Source: Vicia villosa
Taxonomy: Eukaryota; Streptophyta; Magnoliopsida; Fabales; Fabaceae
Length of the DNA stretch: 64,000 nucleotides
Direction: 5' to 3'
Assembly: GCF_029867415.1 (NCBI RefSeq)
Contig: NC_081185.1
Location: forward strand, 125,153,174-125,217,173
The translations under genes were made by a program, and so were the position numbers. Below the pieces are notes generated by a model. That model saw only the letters and a list, made by a program, of their open reading frames with translations, searched no databases and was not told the DNA's origin. This document shows, piece by piece, positions 59,023 through 64,000 of the stretch; the first letter of the stretch is position 1; each line of letters opens with the position of its first letter.

Positions 59023-59277
59023 CTAAATAATAAAATAGGATTGTGTAATAAAATATAAAAAAAATTAAGAATCTTAGCTGTTCGATCCTGTGTGTTAAGC
59101 TTTTGGAGGGTCCATGGCGCACCCTTCAATCCTGACACGTTGGATCAGCTGGGATGAAGATCTGACGACTGACTTTGGGTGGTGCATGATGGGGACGTGC
59201 GCGTCACACACACCGGATCTGTGGCATAAACATGATAACACACTGCAAAAGAAAATAAAGGGAATACGTACTTCCCA

Positions 59278-59345
59278 TGGGGATCGAACCGGCGCCCTGT
59301 TGGTCCAACAAGAACACGCTTTGCCATCTGAACCAATTGTACTTG
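59278..59345 (-). other. tRNA-like Pol III A-box/B-box module in second Ogre-type LTR
   Basis: Minus strand: A-box TGGTTCAGATGG (59335-59324) and B-box GGTTCGATCCC (59290-59280), 33 bases apart. Between them the palindrome TGTTGGACCAACA replaces an anticodon arm. It sits 1885 bases from the LTR start, against 1888 in the other LTR. Not a functional tRNA. Confidence 0.65.
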
Positions 59346-61225
59346 CTGTAAATGGAACACGTCGATGGTATAATATGCAAAAGCGAAACGTTCCAGAAAC
59401 AGAACGCGCGCGCGCAGGTGTCCTTTTGAATTTGAGCCAATGGGACCTCGACACCTAATCACCTTCTTCGTGGAAAACCTGTAATATATCTTTTACAGCA
59501 CCTTTTACCAGTTAGCTATAAAAAGCTTATATCTATTACACCTGCCAACATTAAAACCTTACGCAAGCATCAAAACAACAAAGTAAGACCATATTCATGG
59601 TCGTTTTGGCCTCAGGAGTGCAATCGTACCCTCATTGAGCCCTGATTCAAGGTAAAACCGGAAACCCTAATTTTGAACACATGAACCCTAACATGGCTAT
59701 TGGCATTAAACATGCATAGAAACGCGATTAAACATCCAGATATCATCAAAACATCATCATAATCCAGAATATGCAATTGAAATTATGTAATAATGCATAT
59801 ATTAAGGAAACCGAATATGAAAATAGTGAGGCAAGCCGTGAGTTATTGATGATGAATCTGGACGTTTCAAGCCTTGTTTATGATTGAGAAACGATCAGTG
59901 ATGTTCCAGGAATGTATTAGCACCTCCAAAACTCTTTGAATTCGCCTCAATTGCCAAGAACAAATTTGATTTTTTCTTCAATTTTGGCACTCGGGTTTGG
60001 AGCTTTTTTTAGGGCAGAATTTCCAACCCTTGTGCTATGGTCTTGATCAGTATATATATGGGATTGATTAGGGTTGATAAAACTGAAGGAAATCCTTTTG
60101 AATCTTGAATTGAAAGTTTTGGAAATTTGATTGAAAATCTCTTATGAGAACTTTCTTAACTTGCTCAATTTCAATCTAATCTCTCCAAATATTATTTGCA
60201 CGAATTTGTAATGATTATATGATATATTTGATGATGAAAATAGATCCAAATCATATCTTTTATAAAATATTTGATTTTCTTCTAATTTATATGATTTTAA
60301 TTTTTTTTAATAAGAATAAAAAATCAAAATAAATCACATTAATCATATATTTTTGTGGCAAAGAGATTTTGGGCTCTTGAATACTTGGGGACCAAGATTG
60401 AAGCAAAATAATTTGGGCCCATTTGCAAAAAGTTCCAAGTTTCTTCACATTTTTCCCTCCAAAATGACCCAACTTTAATAATGCCTATCTCTCTCAATTT
60501 TTGAGGTATGGAAGTGTTCTAAGACTTTTTAAAAACCTTAGAGAATCCTCTAACCAATGTCTTTGGTCTCATTTCAAAATTATTTTCCATGCTCCTTGTG
60601 TGTCCTTTTGAAAAAAGTGACTTTTGAAAAGGACCTGTAACGTTTTGGTCCATATCTCTCAAATGAAGCATTTTTAGACTTGGTATGTGAGAGACAAAGT
60701 TGTAGAGAATCAAATTTCCTTCAAGATGAGCTTTGAATGGAAAATTTTGGCTGTTCCATGTGGGAGTTATGCTTGGTCAAAGTTCAGTTGACTTTTCCTA
60801 TACAAAACCCTCATTTAGAAACTTTTTGATTTGTTGATTTTTGATCTTTCCTTGATGAACCATGATCAATTCTTGATCAAATGGTGAATGATACTTCAAT
60901 ATGAGGATCTTGACAAAAAAATCAGGAGTCTTGACTTTACTTTGACTACAGTTGACTTTTAGGTTAACTTAGTCGACTGTTGACTTTCTGAACAAATAAG
61001 TGGTCAATCTTTTGAATTGAGACTTGATACTTGTTATAGAGATAGTGTGAGATATATTGAGCCATATGAGATGCCTTGGAGCCATTGATTCACTGATTTT
61101 CCTTTGAGCAGACCAAACCCTAGTTTCAGAGCCTTGCATAGGAGAGTGTGTCCTGGAGCTTTATGTACTGATTTGACTTTGTATAAGAGAACTAGTATGG
61201 GCAAATTTTGGGGTATGACACTGGA

Positions 61226-61460
61226 CTTTTAAAATGGCTTCAAAAAATCTAATTGTATAATTTTCAACGGTTAAGATTTTACTGACAGTTTGTAAGGTTG
61301 TGATTGCACCAACACCAATGTCTCACACTTTTGATATCCAAATTGAATAATATGTTACCCAACACCATAACAGAAAGGTGAAATACTACCATATTGAGCT
61401 AAAGACGGATGAAGATTTGAAGGTTATCTAGAGAACATATCACCCTAGGCTAACAAAGTG
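61226..61460. other. Unrecognised spacer
   Basis: No feature recognised. Confidence 0.4.
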
Positions 61461-61467
61461 ACAACTA

Positions 61468-61590
61468 TAATTAAAAATATTCCCTCCCCTCCCCTCCATC
61501 TACCCTCATAAAATTTGAACCAAACACATTTAATTAAAAATATTCCCTCCCCTCCCCTCCATCTACCCCGAACCAAACACACCCTTAGAT
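61468..61590 (+). repeat. Tandem duplication of a C/T-rich block
   Basis: AATTAAAAATATTCCCTCCC plus CTCCCCTCCATCTACCC occurs at about 61470-61506 and again at about 61531-61568, each followed by GAACCAAACACA. A two-copy repeat, with word content like a MITE edge. Confidence 0.75.
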
Positions 61591-61729
61591 TACCAGACAA
61601 TTTTATATTTAATCTTCCAGTTATACCTCTAATAAATACTCTTAATTTATTGTTTTCTCACTTAATATTAATGCTAATTTGAATACACCAATAGTTAATC
61701 AGGATAATTTGGTAAAGTCATTATTATCT

Positions 61730-61805
61730 CTCCTTCATTTATTATTATTTCTTAATTTGTGTGAAATGACCAAATGTAACAAATAATATGGGACGGAGGG
61801 AGTAT
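61730..61805. mobile_element. Stowaway MITE remnant (right end)
   Basis: Ends AATATGGGACGGAGGGAG before TA at 61803. The opposite end was not found, so it is a truncated or rearranged copy. Confidence 0.6.
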
Positions 61806-61923
61806 TGTTTTGTTAAGTTATGTAATCTTCTATGTTAAGTTATGTTAGTCGTCATGTGTTAAGTTATCTTATTTGTCAAATAGTAAGTTACATTCATCAT
61901 GCAATAATGAATGCGACAAAATG

Positions 61924-62160
61924 TTATCTAATAAAATGTACGGTGAAAATGTTTGAGTAATAATACACATAATATACAAATAATACAGTAATAATAATAA
62001 TGTCTACATAAGTCTCCCATGGATTGTGTGCTGCCTGCTCAGCCATCCTCCTCTTGTGAGAACTAATCGGGGCTAGTCTCCTCGCCCGGATATGCAAGTT
62101 CTCGCAATTTCTGCCCGTGCACGAGCCCTCATGCAGCTCTATGATGCTGCCTAGAAGCAA
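61924..62160 (-). other. Unidentified open frame (78 codons)
   Basis: Minus-strand frame with balanced composition in its first 55 codons (LGSIIELHEGSCTGRNCENL ... RRLAPISSHKRRMAEQAAHN), then low-complexity. It could be the decayed end of a transposon-associated gene. I do not recognise it; no splice context seen. Confidence 0.3.
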
Positions 62161-62614
62161 TCGTCCCGTTTGATCCTCTAGTTCTTAATATAAAGAAAAA
62201 ATGATGAAATATGAATTAACGGATTTTTTTAAAATCCAGAAATAAACATGGTTTCCTGAATTTTTTAAAATATCCGGTTAACTATCTCAAAATTTCTTCT
62301 ACCATTTTTTTTCAAAAAGTCTAATACGCTTGTATGCATTTTAATCAGACTTTATGATCGTTTTTTTTCTTTCTAAAAATGTGGTATAAAACTAAAATTG
62401 CCGATAAAAATCCATACTTGGAATAATGCGGTAAATGGTTCGGAAAATCTTGTAACATGTTGTGCCTTTTGAAAAATTCGAAATGTGACAAATGAATAGT
62501 AAAATAGACATTTATTTAAAAATGTTAATCGGGTAAAATCACAACATTTAATCCGTTTATTGGGGTGGCACGAAAAAATCTCCAAAGAGTGGGGAAATTG
62601 AGAATTTGTTTTAA
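62161..62614. other. AT-rich spacer, nothing recognised
   Basis: No repeat or coding feature supported. Confidence 0.4.
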
Positions 62615-63205
62615 ACTAGTGTTAAGAAATGTGGTTGGGCCTAACTCAACCCTACAAAACCGACTTGTAGGGTGAGGATTACCCCCACTTATAAGCACAT
62701 ATTTAGGCCATATATTGTCCGATATGTGACTCTTAACACACCCTCTCACGCCCAGGACTAGACAACTAGAGCGTGGAAATAAATGGTGGGTGGCCTTATA
62801 GCGGACCATGGACCGCCCACCGTTAATATCCACGGACCAAGCCCAAAAAGAGTGTTGGGCGTGAGGGGGTGTATTAGGAAGATCCAAAAATCCCACATTG
62901 GTTGGAGATAAAGCATTGAAAGAGTATATATAGAGGGGCACTCCTCACCTTACCAAGCGGTTTTGTAAGGATGACTTAGGTCAAATTCTAATATGGTATC
63001 AGAGCCTATCGATCGGACCATGGGCCGCCCACCGTTAATATCCACGCACCAAGCCCAAAAAGAGTTCTGGGCGTGATGGGGTGTATTAGGAAAATCATAA
63101 AGTCCCACATTGGTTGGAGATAGAGTATTGAAAGAGTATATATAGATGGACACTTCTCACCTTACCAACCGGTTTTGTAAGGATGAGTTGGGTCAAACTA
63201 TAATA
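62615..63205. mobile_element. Rearranged TRIM-type LTR cluster (legume family)
   Basis: Two direct LTR copies (about 62870-62991 and 63082-63203), both starting TGTATTAGGAA and sharing CCCACATTGGTTGGAGATA, GAAAGAGTATATATAGA and GGTTTTGTAAGGATGA. Between them are a primer binding site TGGTATCAGAGCC (62994-63006) and a short internal region CCACCGTTAATATCCACG. That internal region is also present to the left of the first LTR (about 62807-62869), and an inverted, diverged LTR precedes it (about 62618-62760). So one LTR is inverted and one internal segment is duplicated. No coding capacity. Confidence 0.75.
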
Positions 63206-63229
63206 ACTAGAGTATATTAGATATTTTAA

Positions 63230-63760
63230 AAAAAAAAAAACATGAGCACTGTTAAGGATGTAAATGGATATCCATGAATACGGATAGTATGATATATGTG
63301 TCCGTCACGTTTGATAAATATGATATCCATATCTGTGCGGATATCAGCTAGTGGATAATTCTTGAGTTTTAAGATATACGCAGATATTTGCAGATATCCG
63401 TGTATAACTTTTTTTCTTAAAAAAAAAATTGAAAATTTTTTTTGTTCAATTTCTTTTAAAAACACAAAAAGTTATTATCTCATAAGAATCATACTATTTA
63501 CTCTTATTTTAAGAATAAAATTTCGTCACATTAATTTCCTTCATCACAAGTTTAATTTTCTTCTTTAAATAATTTTAACTAATAATATTTAAATAATTTT
63601 ATAATTTAATAACGGATACGAATATTCGTGAAAACATGTCAATAAATCTATTTTCATATCTAAATATAATTGAATATTTAAATATCAATTTATTTTATCT
63701 ATAAATATCTATTAAACTACTTCGGAAATGTGACGGAAGGATTTTTTTTTCCTCCCTAAA
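63230..63760. other. AT-rich repeat with GGATATCC words
   Basis: Contains alternating GGATATCCATG/CAGATATCCGTG/GATATGAAAATAG words on both strands (about 63260-63400 and 63610-63720), typical of an unclassified plant repeat. No boundaries or gene. Confidence 0.35.
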
Positions 63761-63783
63761 TATTGGAAGCACAAAGTCTGTTA

Positions 63784-64000
63784 GAGGTCCAGTGTTTTAT
63801 TTTGTCCCAACTTTCAATAACAAAGCATCACTACACTTTTTACTACGAAATCAGTGGATCATAATTCAGAACACAGATCTTCAAATTTGAAAGGAAAAAA
63901 AATACACAACTATGCAAGTTTCAACTTGTTTTCCAGCACTTGCCATAATTATTACCAAGACACCCAAATAGTATAAATAAAAGCATTGAAATGTGAAGAG
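63784..64000 (-). repeat. Inverted copy of the XTH gene 2 3' flank
   Basis: The reverse complement of these bases matches 43253-43465 with high similarity, including TAATAATTATGGCAAGTGCT, ACAAGTTGAAACTTGCATAG and GATGCTTTGTTATTGAAA. In the minus-strand sense this is sequence downstream of an XTH-like gene, which should lie beyond base 64000. Confidence 0.85.

Larger units (their letters stand above)
57214..61220 (-). mobile_element. Ogre-type Ty3/gypsy solo LTR (minus strand) with perfect 5-bp TSD
   Basis: 4007 bp; minus strand starts TGTCATACCCCAAAATTTGC at 61220 and ends ...CACCGTATTACA at 57214. Exact CTGGA duplications flank it (57209-57213, 61221-61225). It is colinear with the plus-strand solo LTR at 9056-12610 but clearly diverged, so the two come from separate insertions. 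It contains a (TA)n tract and the same tRNA-like module. Overlapping open frames at 59095-59462 are not genes. Confidence 0.9.

Noticed and set aside
59095..59462. Four overlapping proteins of 78-119 aa
   Set aside because: They lie within the Ogre-type solo LTR on both strands, without domains; high local GC keeps frames open.
61480..61805. A complete Stowaway between 61480 and 61805
   Set aside because: The left CTCCC-rich block is not an inverted match of the right end; only the right terminus is credible.
62525..63153. Two related minus-strand proteins
   Set aside because: Their similarity comes from the two direct TRIM LTR copies and internal segments, which are non-coding.

Overview
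This is a transposon-rich stretch of a plant nuclear genome, almost certainly a legume and probably from the temperate galegoid/Fabeae group. The evidence is spliced plant genes, Ogre-type Ty3 LTRs beginning TGTCATACCCCAAAA, a Cassandra element, and Tourist-like and TRIM families that I know from legumes. The species cannot be fixed from the sequence alone. There is no bacterial-style organisation. Apart from the two genes below and one large retrotransposon ORF, nearly every open frame is a fragment of a mobile element.

Host genes. Two intact four-exon xyloglucan endotransglucosylase/hydrolase (XTH) genes lie on the plus strand at 2925-4073 and 41926-43069. They encode 293-aa proteins differing at about 14 positions by eye, and they share intron positions and about 290 bp of promoter. 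They are a tandem duplication separated by about 38 kb of inserted elements. The last ~220 bases of the window are an inverted copy of the 3' flank of the second gene, so a third, oppositely oriented copy of this locus probably begins just beyond base 64000.

Layout. 0-7 kb: a Tourist-like MITE, XTH gene 1, an Athila-like gag relic carrying a small 9-bp-TSD MITE, and a CACTA element (5967-7183). 7-17.5 kb: a complex tandem-repeat block, an old Tat-lineage pol split by an Ogre-type solo LTR (9056-12610), then a minus-strand chromovirus relic whose 3' LTR holds a 1.9-kb fold-back element (13955-15873). 17.5-22.4 kb: a LINE relic, a small hairpin element and a hAT element (20875-21891). 22.46-30.6 kb: a nearly pristine Tekay-type retrotransposon inserted in a LINE tail; its two LTRs differ by only two substitutions and one indel. 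30.6-35.3 kb: LINE ORF1, a Cassandra element with 5S-like domains, copia relics and MITEs. 35320-41359: a Helitron carrying exon fragments resembling THIC and a synaptotagmin, and probably a ZIF-like transporter. 43-57 kb: mostly unrecognised AT-rich DNA with a gypsy gag relic, MITEs, a MULE transposase relic among palindromes, and inverted copia gag relics. 57214-61220: a second Ogre-type solo LTR in the opposite orientation. 61-64 kb: tandem duplications, a rearranged TRIM cluster and the inverted XTH flank.

The most unusual theme is RNA polymerase III-like sequence inside LTRs. The Cassandra LTRs carry 5S rRNA-like domains, as known for that family. Both Ogre-type solo LTRs carry a tRNA-like A-box/B-box module at the same internal offset (1888 and 1885 nt). 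No expressed system other than the XTH genes, and possibly the Tekay element, is implied.
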